Below the pieces are notes generated by a model. That model ran no database searches. It saw only the letters and a list, made by a program, of their open reading frames with translations, and was not told the DNA's origin. A stretch of DNA of 64,000 nt, taken from the NCBI RefSeq assembly GCF_018734325.1, contig NZ_CP073754.1, positions 3,286,001-3,350,000 on the forward strand. The letters run 5' to 3'. The stretch is from Methylomonas paludis. Lineage in GTDB: Bacteria > Pseudomonadota > Gammaproteobacteria > Methylococcales > Methylomonadaceae. Each line of letters opens with the position of its first letter. The stretch's first letter is position 1. The translations under genes were made by a program, and so were the position numbers. Shown here piece by piece: positions 46,402 through 55,848 of this stretch.

Positions 46402-47901
46402 ATGCTGGCATTTTTAGAAAATCCAAGATTGCGGGGAGGCATTCATGTTGAAGAACATAAACAGCCCACTACCGACAAACCGATAGCCACCCATTTTCCA
46501 CTACCGAAAAAGCTGTATATTCCGGTACAGCAGCATGTAGGAAAACCGGCCGAACCGGTGGTCAAAGTCGGCGAAAAAGTTCTGAAGGGGCAGTTGCTGG
46601 CTTATAGCCAAGGCACCATTTCAGCACCAGTACACGCACCAACATCGGGCACAATTATCGATGTCAAAGACTTTCCGGCTCCTCACCCATCGGCTTTGCC
46701 GGTGCGTACTGTGGTATTGGAAAGTGATGGCCTGGAGGAATGGCAAACTGCGTTTGTGGCAGAGGACCCTTTTCGACTTGATCCAGAAGAAATCTGTATG
46801 CGGGTTGGTGGTGCAGGAGTGGTTGGTTTGGGCGGTGCGGTATTCCCTTCTGCCGTCAAGCTGAATCTGGGCCGAAAAAATCAAATTCACACGCTGTTGA
46901 TTAATGCCGGCGAATGTGAGCCTTATCTGACTTGCGATGACCGCATGATGCAGGAGCGTGCCGCAGAAATTGTTACCGGTATCCGCCTGATGCTGCGCGG
47001 GATGCAGGCACTTAAAGCCATCATCGGTATCGAAGACAATAAATCTGCCGCATTTCAAGCCATGCAAACAGCCTGCCGTGAATATGCCGAGATTAGTGTA
47101 GAACAGGTTCCTACCCGTTATCCGATGGGTTGGGACCGGCAAATGCTACGTTATCTGACTGGCCTGGAAATCCCGGCAGATGGCAGAGCCACCGATATTG
47201 GCGTGGTGGTACACAATGTTTCGACTGCCTATGCTGTGTATCAGGCCGTATGCCTGGGTCAGCCTTTGATTAGCCGGGTAGTCACTGTTTCCGGTGCAGC
47301 TGTTACTAATCCTAGTAATGTGGAAGTACCTATCGGTACCTTAATGTCGGAAGTATTGGCATTTTGCGGGGTAGATAAAACCAAAGTAGCCCGTTTGGTG
47401 ATGGGCGGACCGATGATGGGCGATGCATTACCTCATGCCGAAGTCCCGGTAGTTAAAGCTTGTAACGGGATTTTGGCCCTGTCTCAAGCCGAGATTGAGG
47501 AAGCGCCGACTCAGGCCTGTATTCGCTGTTCCAGTTGCGTATCGGTATGTCCGGTTGGCTTGCTACCATTGGAAATGGCCAGCCGGATTCGTGCTAATCA
47601 ACTGGAAGCAGCAGTAGATCTGGGATTGAAAGATTGTATCAGCTGCGGCAGTTGCTCTTATATCTGTCCATCTAATATTCCTCTGGTGCATTATTTTAAA
47701 TTTGCCTCCGGGGAATTGGTAAAGCGCCAGCAAGCCGAGCATAAAAGCGAACAGACCAAGCGCCTGATCAATGAGCGCAGCCAGCGTATGGAGCGGATTC
47801 GACTGGAAAATGAAGCTGAAGCCCTACGCGCCCAGGAGGCACGTGCCGCCCGCTTGGCTGCCCAAAAAGCCGCGCAACAAGCTAAGGAGGAATCAGTATG
47901 A
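46402..47901 (+). CDS. rnfC: Rnf electron transport complex subunit C
   Basis: RnfC is the peripheral subunit that binds NAD(H) and FMN and two 4Fe-4S clusters. The 499-residue protein has a GGAGVVGLGGAVFPSAVKLN nucleotide-binding loop, LLINAGECEPYLTCDDRMM (FMN region), and cluster motifs CIRCSSCVSVCP and CISCGSCSYICP. A charged Ala/Lys/Arg tail (about 450-499) predicts a coiled coil. ATG at 46402 is preferred to the TTG three bases earlier because AAGGGAG lies upstream. Confidence 0.96.
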   Translation: MLAFLENPRLRGGIHVEEHKQPTTDKPIATHFPLPKKLYIPVQQHVGKPAEPVVKVGEKVLKGQLLAYSQGTISAPVHAPTSGTIIDVKDFPAPHPSALPVRTVVLESDGLEEWQTAFVAEDPFRLDPEEICMRVGGAGVVGLGGAVFPSAVKLNLGRKNQIHTLLINAGECEPYLTCDDRMMQERAAEIVTGIRLMLRGMQALKAIIGIEDNKSAAFQAMQTACREYAEISVEQVPTRYPMGWDRQMLRYLTGLEIPADGRATDIGVVVHNVSTAYAVYQAVCLGQPLISRVVTVSGAAVTNPSNVEVPIGTLMSEVLAFCGVDKTKVARLVMGGPMMGDALPHAEVPVVKACNGILALSQAEIEEAPTQACIRCSSCVSVCPVGLLPLEMASRIRANQLEAAVDLGLKDCISCGSCSYICPSNIPLVHYFKFASGELVKRQQAEHKSEQTKRLINERSQRMERIRLENEAEALRAQEARAARLAAQKAAQQAKEESV

Positions 47902-48959
47902 GCAATAAATTAATTAGCGGCCCTCATGTGGTGGCCAGCCGCCGGGTTGATCAGATCATGCGGCAGGTAATCATCGCTTTATTACCGGCAGTTGCCTGGG
48001 GTATTTTTTTATTTGGCTGGCCGGCTTTATTTCTGCTGCTGGTTACCGTGATATCGACCATTGGTTTTGAAGCTGCTTGCCTGAAATTAAAAGGTGTGAA
48101 AACCGGGTTTTATTTACGCGATGGTTCGGCAATATTGACCGGCTTACTGATCGCCATGAGTTTACCTCCCTGGGCGCCGTGGTGGATAGGTGTTTGCGGT
48201 GCCGGCATTGCCATCGTATTAGGTAAACAGGTTTATGGCGGTCTGGGACAAAATTTGTTTAATCCGGCCATGCTGGCCAGGGTGGCTTTACTGATCTCAT
48301 TTCCCATAGAAATGACCAGTTGGGCCAATGTTACGCCGCTGTTTACCGGGCCCGGCCTGATCGACAGTTTTAGCCTGACTTTTTCCGGCCTGGAAAATGC
48401 TGACGCTGTCACTGGTGCGACAACCCTGGGTTTAGTAAAAACCGGCTTTTCACAGAATCAGACCTTACCAAGAATTTTGTCGGATTACTCCGGATTTCTG
48501 GCTTTTATTGGCTGGGAGCGCGGCAGTCTGGGCGAAACATCAACGTTGTTAATCCTGATCGGTGGCATCGGCTTACTGCGCCAAGGCATTATTAACTGGC
48601 ATATACCTGCGTCCTTATTGGCAACGCTGTTTGTACTGGCCAGTGTCTTCCATTTATTGGACAGTACTCATTACCTCAGCCCTTGGGCACATCTGAATTC
48701 CGGTGCAGTTATGCTGGTCGCATTTTTTATTGCCACAGATTATGTGACCTGCCCGAATACTCCGCTGGGACAATTGCTGTTTGGCTTAGGCTGCGGCTTA
48801 CTGATTTTTGTGATTCGCTCCTGGGGAGGCTATCCAGAAGGCACCGGCTTTGCGATATTGCTGATGAACTCGGTCACACCGCTTATCGATCACTATATCA
48901 AACCGCGCATCTATGGCCGCTACCGTAACGGCAAGCCGCTCGACATTTCCAATACTTGA
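47898..48959 (+). CDS. rnfD: Rnf electron transport complex subunit D
   Basis: RnfD is a polytopic membrane subunit with a covalent FMN. The 353-residue protein has about nine helices and the flavinylation segment ENADAVTGATTLGLVKTG, in which the Thr of the S/T-G-A-T motif carries the flavin. IVLGKQVYGGLGQNLFNPAM is a conserved loop. It overlaps rnfC by 4 nt and the rnfG ribosome binding site lies at its stop. Confidence 0.95.
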   Translation: MSNKLISGPHVVASRRVDQIMRQVIIALLPAVAWGIFLFGWPALFLLLVTVISTIGFEAACLKLKGVKTGFYLRDGSAILTGLLIAMSLPPWAPWWIGVCGAGIAIVLGKQVYGGLGQNLFNPAMLARVALLISFPIEMTSWANVTPLFTGPGLIDSFSLTFSGLENADAVTGATTLGLVKTGFSQNQTLPRILSDYSGFLAFIGWERGSLGETSTLLILIGGIGLLRQGIINWHIPASLLATLFVLASVFHLLDSTHYLSPWAHLNSGAVMLVAFFIATDYVTCPNTPLGQLLFGLGCGLLIFVIRSWGGYPEGTGFAILLMNSVTPLIDHYIKPRIYGRYRNGKPLDISNT

Positions 48960-48967
48960 GGCCGGTG

Positions 48968-49693
48968 ATGAATTCAACTTCTGACAGTAAACAAATGGCT
49001 AACAAGGCCAGATTATGGCTGGAGCGGACCAAACAACAATTAGTCATCTGGTTGGAACCCACACATCTGGAACAGTTACGACCTAAACTTGAGTTTCAGA
49101 CCGGGGTACTGGCTGGTTTTGCTTTACTGGCTGCGATTCTACTGGGTTTGGCGGATTTAGCCACTCGTGGGGTGATTGAGCTACGCCTGCAGGAAGATTT
49201 GCAAGCCAATCTGGAACAAGTGGTGCCGCCCTCATTGCACGACAATAATTTGTTGACTGATAGTGTGTTGATCAATTCTGCCGATGCTAAACTGGGCACC
49301 GAACAAACTGAAGTGTATTTAGCCAAAAAACAGGGTGAAATCAGTGCGGTTTGTTTTAAATTTGTGGCACCGGACGGCTATGCCGGACCTATCAGTCTGG
49401 TGATGGGTATTGCTAAAAACGGGGAAATTTTAGGCGTGCGGGTCATCTCCCATGTAGAAACACCTGGTTTGGGTGACAAGATAGAAATTAGCAAATCCAA
49501 ATGGATATTGAGCTTTAATGGTAAGTCGCTGGATAATCTGACTTTGGAGCAGTGGTCAGTGAAAAAAGACGGTGGTGTTTTCGACCAATTTAGCGGTGCG
49601 ACCATTACCCCGCGTAAAGTAGTTCAGGCGATTAAGCGCGGCCTGGATTTTTACCAGCAGCATCAGGCAGAAATTTTGGCCGACTCTCCTTAA
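48968..49693 (+). CDS. rnfG: Rnf electron transport complex subunit G
   Basis: RnfG is anchored by one membrane helix (about 50-70; GVLAGFALLAAILLGLADLA), with a periplasmic FMN-binding domain. FDQFSGATITPRKVV near the C-terminus contains the SGAT motif whose Thr is flavinylated. The 241-residue form starting at ATG 48968 is preferred because GAGG lies 6-10 nt upstream. The N-terminus before the helix is about 45 residues, longer than in E. coli RsxG. Confidence 0.93.
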   Translation: MNSTSDSKQMANKARLWLERTKQQLVIWLEPTHLEQLRPKLEFQTGVLAGFALLAAILLGLADLATRGVIELRLQEDLQANLEQVVPPSLHDNNLLTDSVLINSADAKLGTEQTEVYLAKKQGEISAVCFKFVAPDGYAGPISLVMGIAKNGEILGVRVISHVETPGLGDKIEISKSKWILSFNGKSLDNLTLEQWSVKKDGGVFDQFSGATITPRKVVQAIKRGLDFYQQHQAEILADSP

Positions 49694-49731
49694 CCTATGG
49701 GCTTGATGACGAGATTTATCGAGATATAAAT

Positions 49732-50448
49732 ATGAATCCATCCATTTTATTTTCAGCTCCTTACCGCAAAATTGCCCGTGATGGTTTATGGGACAATAAT
49801 GTGGTACTTACCCAAAACTTGGCTTTGTGCCCTTTGCTGGCTGTCACCGGTACCGCTACCAACGGCTTGGGCATGGGACTGGCCACTATGGTGGTGATGG
49901 TGGCGGCCAGTGCTGCCGTCTCTGTGAGCCGACACTTGATTCCTGCCGAAATTCGCATTCCCATTTTTGTGCTGTTGATTGCGGCGCTGGTTACGCTGGT
50001 GGATATTTTTCTAAATGCCTGGATGCATGAATTACATAAGGTTTTAGGTCTGTTTATTCCCTTAATTGTGACCAATTGTGTGATTCTGGGCCGAGCTGAA
50101 GCCTTTGCCTCCAAACAAGCAGTTATGCCTTCCATGTGGGATGGATTGATGATGGGTGCCGGCTTTACCCTTACTATGGTGATTTTGGGTGCCGCCAGAG
50201 AAATTACTTCCCAAGGCACATTATTTGCCAATGCCTCAGTTTTGCTGGGAGAAGGCTTTCAATTTTTGGAAACTATTATCATCCACGATTACAAAGGCTT
50301 CCTACTCACGGCCTTACCACCGGGTGGTTTTATTATGCTGGGCTTCATGGTGGCAGCCAAACGCTTGCTGGAACTAAAGTTCAAGAAAAAAACCCAGGCT
50401 CCCCTTGCCAATTTAAACGATAGTATATTGGAGGGTGGCGAATTATGA
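49732..50448 (+). CDS. rnfE: Rnf electron transport complex subunit E
   Basis: RnfE is the membrane partner of RnfA. The 238-residue protein has six helices with NNVVLTQNLALCPLLAVTGT and GLFIPLIVTNCVILGRAEAF, the two cysteine regions matching those of RnfA. The 4-nt overlap with rnfH shows that they are coupled. Position after rnfG is the standard order. Confidence 0.95.
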   Translation: MNPSILFSAPYRKIARDGLWDNNVVLTQNLALCPLLAVTGTATNGLGMGLATMVVMVAASAAVSVSRHLIPAEIRIPIFVLLIAALVTLVDIFLNAWMHELHKVLGLFIPLIVTNCVILGRAEAFASKQAVMPSMWDGLMMGAGFTLTMVILGAAREITSQGTLFANASVLLGEGFQFLETIIIHDYKGFLLTALPPGGFIMLGFMVAAKRLLELKFKKKTQAPLANLNDSILEGGEL

Positions 50449-50708
50449 ATGTTGGTGTGTGTTATGCACAGGCTGACCGGCAAATCTGGCTAAAAATTGA
50501 TGTGCCGGAAAACAGCACTATTGTGGAAGTGGTACATATATCGGGCATTCTGGATCAGTATCCGGAAATTGATCTGGAAACTCAAAAAGTCGGTATTTTT
50601 GGTAAAATTTCCAAACTCGATACTGTAGTCAAGGATGGTGATCGCGTGGAGATTTACCGGAAAATCACTGCCGACCCGCAACAGGTAGAGCGGCGGCGGG
50701 CGACCTGA
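50445..50708 (+). CDS. rnfH: RnfH-family ubiquitin-like protein
   Basis: The 87-residue protein has a beta-grasp (ubiquitin-like) fold: NVGVCYAQADRQIWLKIDVP, EVVHISGILDQYPEIDLETQ, then KVGIFGKISKLDTVVKDGDR and VEIYRKI. RnfH accompanies rnf operons linked to nitrogen fixation and is needed for efficient nitrogenase in Rhodobacter. It ends the operon. Confidence 0.92.
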   Translation: MNVGVCYAQADRQIWLKIDVPENSTIVEVVHISGILDQYPEIDLETQKVGIFGKISKLDTVVKDGDRVEIYRKITADPQQVERRRAT

Positions 50709-50822
50709 TCTGCTCATATGGCAGGTGCAAGGGCGACTCTTATCAAAGTATCTTGCTTGAAAGACCAAATAGCTTATAGTGGCTATCTGTAACGCTCACT
50801 CCTTGCCGTTTGGCCAAATCTC

Positions 50823-51281
50823 ATGAAAATACTGCTACAACTCGTGTTGTTAACTGTGCTATCAACCAATATCCGCGCCGAAACCATAGGCTGTGTGACT
50901 ACCGCCTGGAAATTACTGGGCGCTAATCATCAGGTTTGTGTAGATGCATTTTCCGACCCCAAGATCAATGGTGTAACCTGTCATGTAAGTCAGGCCAGAA
51001 CCGGCGGCATTTCCGGCTCCTTAGGCCTGGCTCAGGACCCGGCCCAGTTTTCCCTGGCCTGCCGTCAAACCGGACCGATCAGCGTGCCGGCCGGGTTAGC
51101 CAAAGATGAAACTGTGTTTTCTGAAGACACTTCGATTTTGTTTAAGGAAACCCGGGTAGTGAGAATGTGGGACGATGCTCATAAAACGCTGGTCTATGTG
51201 GCCATTAGCCGCAAACTGATAGACGGTGCGCCAGCCAACAGCATTTCAACAGTACCGGTGATGCCGTGGCAATCACAGTAA
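50823..51281 (+). CDS. creA: CreA-family periplasmic protein
   Basis: The 152-residue protein has a signal peptide (1-19, ending NIRA). The CreA family hallmarks follow: VCVDAFSDPKINGVTCHVSQ, ARTGGISGSLGLAQDPAQFS, LACRQTGPI and the C-terminal VYVAISRKLIDGAPANSIS. Function of the family is not well established. It stands alone, convergent with coaBC. Confidence 0.9.
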   Translation: MKILLQLVLLTVLSTNIRAETIGCVTTAWKLLGANHQVCVDAFSDPKINGVTCHVSQARTGGISGSLGLAQDPAQFSLACRQTGPISVPAGLAKDETVFSEDTSILFKETRVVRMWDDAHKTLVYVAISRKLIDGAPANSISTVPVMPWQSQ

Positions 51282-51300
51282 ATCACAGTAAAACACAGCA

Positions 51301-51328
51301 TGATATAAGGGCATAGGCGCTTATATCA
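51301..51328. terminator. Candidate bidirectional terminator between creA and coaBC
   Basis: TGATATAAG (51301-51309) and CTTATATCA (51320-51328) form a perfect 9-bp stem between convergent genes. It overlaps the coaBC stop and has no strong U-run, so its terminator role is only suggested by location. Confidence 0.45.
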
Positions 51329-52579
51329 GTTGGTGGCCGATTTATCGGCAAAGCGTTGCGCCACCAGTACCAATAATTGCTCGGCCAGTTGTAACTTGGA
51401 AGTCATATCCAACGTTTGGCGGCCACCGTGCCAAAACACTTGCAGGGCATTTTGGTCGCTGTCAAAGCCGCCTTCAGTTTCATTCCCTACCCAATTAGCG
51501 GCAATCATATCCAGGTTTTTCCGGTTAAGCTTATCCAGCGCATATTCCTCCAACCCCTGGGTCTCGGCGGCAAAACCCACTGTAAATGGCTTATTCGGCA
51601 AACTGGCTACTGCAGCAATAATATCGATATTTTTCTGTAAACTGATAATCGCCTGATCAGCCTGTTTTTTGATTTTATGACTTTCCGGTAATGCCGCCCG
51701 ATAATCGACCACAGCCGCTGTACCGATATAAATATCCGCCGCTGCGATACCCGCCATGATCGCTTCATACATTTGCTGGGTGGTTTCAACTTGTAACAGC
51801 TTGACGCCCGGCGGCGCAGACAAACTTACCGGGCCACTAATCAATGTTACATTTGCCCCCATTTGCCGGGCGACCTGAGCCAGAGCATAGCCCATTTTGC
51901 CGGAACTGCGATTACTGATAAAACGTACCGGATCGATAGGTTCACGGGTGGGGCCGGCTGAAATACTGACATTGAGGCCTTGCAACAATTGCCGCCGGTC
52001 ATTGCCGAACAAATAGCGGCAAATGGCTTCCGGCTCCGCCATCCGCCCCAGGCCTTGTTCACCACAAGCCTGCTCACCGGCCACTGGGCCAATGAACTGC
52101 ACACCATGTTGTTTAAGTTTGGCTATATTTTCCTGGGTTACCGGTTTATGCCACATGGCCTGATTCATAGCCGGCGCAACGATGACCGGACATGCTGCCG
52201 CTAAATATAAGGTGGAGGCCAAATCATCGGCCAGACCATGTCCAAACTTGGCCAACAGATTCGCAGTAGCCGGTGCCACTACCAGATTATCGGCCCAGCG
52301 AGCCAGATGGATATGGTCCATGGCTTGCTCCTGCCCGGCAGCCACCAATTCGGTGTAGACCTGATGCCCACTCAGCGCCTGAAAAGTTAACGGCGTGACA
52401 AATTGTTGAGCGGCATGAGTCATTACTACTCGAACTTCGCTGCCTTGTTTACGGAGCAGACGCACCAACTCGGCTGCTTTATATGCAGCGATGCCGCCAC
52501 TAACCACTAGAAGTATGCGTTTATTAATGAGAGTTACCTGCTGTTTTTTAGGCTTAATTATGGCAAACTCTCCCGCCAT
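51326..52579 (-). CDS. coaBC: Bifunctional phosphopantothenoylcysteine decarboxylase/synthetase
   Basis: CoaBC performs two steps of coenzyme A synthesis. The 417-residue protein has an N-terminal flavoprotein decarboxylase domain ([66 protein letters not shown]). The synthetase domain (about 195-417) follows, with [20 protein letters not shown]. The ATG at 52579 gives a slightly long N-terminus before [10 protein letters not shown]; no nearer ATG exists. It is divergent from radC. Confidence 0.95.
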   Translation of the reverse strand: MAGEFAIIKPKKQQVTLINKRILLVVSGGIAAYKAAELVRLLRKQGSEVRVVMTHAAQQFVTPLTFQALSGHQVYTELVAAGQEQAMDHIHLARWADNLVVAPATANLLAKFGHGLADDLASTLYLAAACPVIVAPAMNQAMWHKPVTQENIAKLKQHGVQFIGPVAGEQACGEQGLGRMAEPEAICRYLFGNDRRQLLQGLNVSISAGPTREPIDPVRFISNRSSGKMGYALAQVARQMGANVTLISGPVSLSAPPGVKLLQVETTQQMYEAIMAGIAAADIYIGTAAVVDYRAALPESHKIKKQADQAIISLQKNIDIIAAVASLPNKPFTVGFAAETQGLEEYALDKLNRKNLDMIAANWVGNETEGGFDSDQNALQVFWHGGRQTLDMTSKLQLAEQLLVLVAQRFADKSATN

Positions 52580-52620
52580 GTGCTATGTCTTTATATTTTT
52601 TGTTGATAGGGAGCTGCCGA

Positions 52621-53295
52621 ATGAGCATCAAGGATTGGCCGGCTGACGAACGGCCACGCGAAAAATTATTACAACGAGGCGCCAATGCCTTAACGGATGC
52701 AGAATTGCTGGCCATTTTTCTGCGTACCGGCACCATAGGTAAATCGGCTGTGGATATGTCCAGGGATTTATTAAGCGAATTCGGCTCCTTGCAAGCCTTA
52801 CTGAATGCTGATCAGACCCGCTTTTGCCAATGCCACGGATTGGGGCAGGCCAAATATGTGCAATTACAGGCGGTATTGGAAATGGCGCGCCGGCATTTTT
52901 GCGAAATTCTGCAACGCGGCAATGCCTTGACCAGCCCGGAAATTACCCGGGCCTATTTAAGCGCCCAATTACGCGGCTTAAGTTATGAAGTCTTCGCCTG
53001 CCTGTTTCTGGATAACCAGCATAGAGTCATTGTCTGGGAAGAATTGTTTCGCGGCACTATTGATGGTGCCAGTGTCTATCCCCGCGAAGTGGCGAAACGC
53101 GCCTTATTTCATCATGCCGCAGCGGTGATTTTTGCCCATAACCACCCTTCCGGGATCAATGAACCCAGCCAGGCTGATAAACAGATTACCGAGAAACTCA
53201 AACAAGCCTTAGGCTTGTTTGATATCAGGGTGCTGGATCATTTTATTGTCGGGGACGGCAACCCATATTCATTTGCCGAGCATGGCTTGCTTTAA
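52621..53295 (+). CDS. radC: RadC-family JAB-domain protein
   Basis: The 224-residue protein has a helix-hairpin-helix region (about 20-75; [20 protein letters not shown]) and a JAMM metalloprotease-like domain with the HNHPSG motif ([16 protein letters not shown]) and a nearby Glu and Asp ([11 protein letters not shown]). The family is widespread, and its role in repair is disputed. ATG at 52621 follows GGGAG and matches the family start [17 protein letters not shown]; the frame from 52585 adds 12 codons. Confidence 0.94.
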   Translation: MSIKDWPADERPREKLLQRGANALTDAELLAIFLRTGTIGKSAVDMSRDLLSEFGSLQALLNADQTRFCQCHGLGQAKYVQLQAVLEMARRHFCEILQRGNALTSPEITRAYLSAQLRGLSYEVFACLFLDNQHRVIVWEELFRGTIDGASVYPREVAKRALFHHAAAVIFAHNHPSGINEPSQADKQITEKLKQALGLFDIRVLDHFIVGDGNPYSFAEHGLL

Positions 53296-53296
53296 C

Positions 53297-54856
53297 CTAA
53301 ACATCAGCGGCTTCGGACGGTAATAGCCCATTAATATCCTGTAATTCGACATTGATGTTCCGATCCGGGGCAGCCAGCAAAAAATTACTTAAGGTTTCCA
53401 GTATATCGTCATCGATAAAATGTGCCTTGTAGCCATCGATTAGTATTTCGCTGTCATCCGGTATATCCTGCAAATATTTGCGTAACAGCGCCTTGTTGAG
53501 AAACGAGGCGTCTTTGTGAAATCTAAGCAGATAATGCGAGCCATGCTGGGTAAGGGTTATCGAGGTCTTGAAATTGGCTCTCAACACAAAAAAGAAGCCA
53601 CTCACCATACCGATGGTGATCCCTTGCAGCAAATCTGTCAGCAAAATCGCCAGCACGGTAATCACAAACGGGAGAAACTGATTCCAGCCTTTCCGGTAAA
53701 ACTGTATATACAATTGGGGTTTGGTCAACTTGAAACCAGTGTACAGCAAAATGGTAGCCAAACAGGCCAGCGGTATGGTCTTAAGAAAGTGGGTAAAAAA
53801 CAGCACACTAATCAGTAATAACAGTCCGTGAAAAAAGCAGGCGAATCTGGTTTGGCCACCGGCATTTATATTGGCTGAACTGCGCACAATGACAGCGGTG
53901 ATCGGCAAGCCGCCGAGCAGACCACTCAAGACATTACCTAAACCCTGGGCTTTGAGCTCCCGATTGGTCGGTGTGATGCGTTTATGCGGATCGAGTTTGT
54001 CTACCGCTTCTATGCTTAACAGCGTTTCCAGACTGGCAATTATGGCCAGTGTGACCGCCACATTATACAGTTTAGGGTTGTTTAAATGACTGAAATCCGG
54101 CAAACTGAATTGATCCAGAAAAGCAGCGGCATTGCTATATTCCGGCAGCGAGACCATGTGTTTTTCGCCTATCGCCCAAGCCGGCAGATAACGTAAGGCC
54201 CAATAGTTATAGGCTATACCCCACAGCACAGCGATCAAAGGCCCCGGAATCATCTTTAAGCCTTTGATTCTTTTTACCAGCCCACTATCCCAAATGATCA
54301 GAATCAGTAATGCAACCACACTCACTAATGTGACACCTGGGGTAATGCCTTGCAATGCTTCAGATAGCTCAAAAAAACTCGATTCGGCTGTTTCCAGCAT
54401 ATAGCTTTCATCTCCCTCAATACTGGTGTCGTAACCCGTGGCATGCGGAATTTGTTTGATAATCAGGATCAGGCCAATTGCTGCCAGCATGCCGTTAATC
54501 ACGGATGCGGGGAAAAACGCGGCTATCACGCCAGCTTTGAGAAAACCAAATAGTATCTGTATTCCCCCGGCTATCATCAAGCTGAATAAAAATCCGCTGA
54601 AACTGCCCAGACTCTCAATGGCATTAAATACAAGCACGGTTAGACCGGCTGCCGGCCCCGATACGCTTAACTGTGAGCCGCTGGCCCAGGAGACTATCAG
54701 ACCACCCACCAGGCCGGCGATGACGCCAGAATAGAGTGGCGCACCTGATGCCAAGGCTACCCCCAGGCATAAAGGCAGGGCCACCAGAAACACTACGATT
54801 CCAGCCGACAAATCCTGACGTAAATGTGACAGATAATATTCAACAGACCTTTTCAT
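53297..54856 (-). CDS. SulP-family anion transporter, probably bicarbonate
   Basis: The 519-residue membrane protein has the SulP signature (GIVVFLVALPLCLGVALASG, ASGSQLSVSGPAAGLTVLVF) with about twelve helices and a C-terminal STAS domain (about 440-505; EILIDGYKAHFIDDDILETL). The SulP family moves sulfate, bicarbonate and other anions. It lies 36 bp downstream of a carbonic anhydrase gene on the same strand, so bicarbonate is the favoured substrate by context. The start is preceded by no obvious strong ribosome binding site. Confidence 0.9.
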   Translation of the reverse strand: MKRSVEYYLSHLRQDLSAGIVVFLVALPLCLGVALASGAPLYSGVIAGLVGGLIVSWASGSQLSVSGPAAGLTVLVFNAIESLGSFSGFLFSLMIAGGIQILFGFLKAGVIAAFFPASVINGMLAAIGLILIIKQIPHATGYDTSIEGDESYMLETAESSFFELSEALQGITPGVTLVSVVALLILIIWDSGLVKRIKGLKMIPGPLIAVLWGIAYNYWALRYLPAWAIGEKHMVSLPEYSNAAAFLDQFSLPDFSHLNNPKLYNVAVTLAIIASLETLLSIEAVDKLDPHKRITPTNRELKAQGLGNVLSGLLGGLPITAVIVRSSANINAGGQTRFACFFHGLLLLISVLFFTHFLKTIPLACLATILLYTGFKLTKPQLYIQFYRKGWNQFLPFVITVLAILLTDLLQGITIGMVSGFFFVLRANFKTSITLTQHGSHYLLRFHKDASFLNKALLRKYLQDIPDDSEILIDGYKAHFIDDDILETLSNFLLAAPDRNINVELQDINGLLPSEAADV

Positions 54857-54892
54857 GTTTATTTCTTTTATCCAGGCAAGCAGTAGTCTTTA

Positions 54893-55525
54893 TCACTCGG
54901 CATATCGGTAAATCGAATTTATCCAGGTATTATGATCCAGGGTAATCAATTCATTAATCAAGCCATCTTTCAGACCGTATACCCAACCATGCAAACTGGG
55001 TTTGTGCCCACTTTTCCAGGCCGATTGCATAATGGAAGTATGAGCCAACCGATAAACCTGTTCAATAATATTCAATTCTATCAGTCTATCCACCTTGAGC
55101 TCTGGAGCAATGGCTTCCAGCTCATCTTCGTGCAAACGATAAACGTCTTTGATATGCAGCAACCATTGGTTGGCAATCAGCAGATCGGATCTCTGCGCCT
55201 GCAAGGCTGCTCTGACACCACCGCAACCATAATGGCCGCACACAATGACATGTTTGACCTTTAATACAGAAATGGCATATTGCAAAACGCTCAGACAATT
55301 AAAGTCTGTGGTGATGACCTGATTGGCAATATTACGATGCACAAAAATTTCACCGGGCCTGGCATTAACGATGGTTTCGGCAGGAACCCGACTGTCTGAG
55401 CAGCCTATCCATAAAAATTCCGGATTTTGTTCTCTGGACAAATTAGCAAAAAAGTCTGGATCTCTTGCCGTTATATCTTCACACCAGGCTCTGTTTTCTA
55501 ACAATAATTTGGCAGGTTTTAGCAT
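54893..55525 (-). CDS. Beta-class carbonic anhydrase
   Basis: Carbonic anhydrase interconverts CO2 and bicarbonate. The 210-residue protein has the zinc ligands Cys42 (GCSDSR, with the Asp44-Arg46 dyad), His98 and Cys101 (CGHYGCGG). EIFVHRNIANQ and SVLQYAISVLKVKHVIVCGH are standard for the beta class. It precedes the SulP gene by 36 bp in one operon. In a methanotroph, CO2 made by methane oxidation and bicarbonate needed by carboxylases would suit such a pair. Confidence 0.95.
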   Translation of the reverse strand: MLKPAKLLLENRAWCEDITARDPDFFANLSREQNPEFLWIGCSDSRVPAETIVNARPGEIFVHRNIANQVITTDFNCLSVLQYAISVLKVKHVIVCGHYGCGGVRAALQAQRSDLLIANQWLLHIKDVYRLHEDELEAIAPELKVDRLIELNIIEQVYRLAHTSIMQSAWKSGHKPSLHGWVYGLKDGLINELITLDHNTWINSIYRYAE

Positions 55526-55848
55526 AAAAACGTGTTTTTAGTGAAAAGAGGGTAGGCTGATATTAAAACAGGCATTCTGCCGCCATTTGTGGTTCCTGTA
55601 CAGTGGAATGCTTATACTGATGATTTAACATTAGCTTATCTTGAAGTCAATCAAAAATTAGTTTCGATTCGATATCAATTATACCCTAACAGGCCATGAA
55701 TGTAAATTTGAGCCCAACCAGACAAGCTCTAAACTGACCAGTAAGCAGAGGATCGCGAAAACAGTAAGCCACCTGCTCCAACACGCAGACATAAAAAAAG
55801 GAGAAAGCCTTGCGGCTTTCTCCTTTCCGGCATTTAACAGTTTACAAA
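55526..55848. other. Intergenic region between carbonic anhydrase and outer-membrane protein genes
   Basis: No gene is supportable here. It contains the terminator of the downstream gene at 55793-55828 and otherwise AT-rich DNA. A TTGACT (minus strand, near 55650) followed by TTAAAT about 16 bp later could be the carbonic anhydrase promoter, but the match is weak. Confidence 0.5.
55793..55828 (-). terminator. Intrinsic terminator of the outer-membrane protein gene
   Basis: A 13-bp perfect stem, AAAGGAGAAAGCC (55797-55809) and GGCTTTCTCCTTT (55814-55826), with a TTGC loop is followed on the minus strand by a run of T residues. It lies 23 bp after the stop at 55849. Confidence 0.93.
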
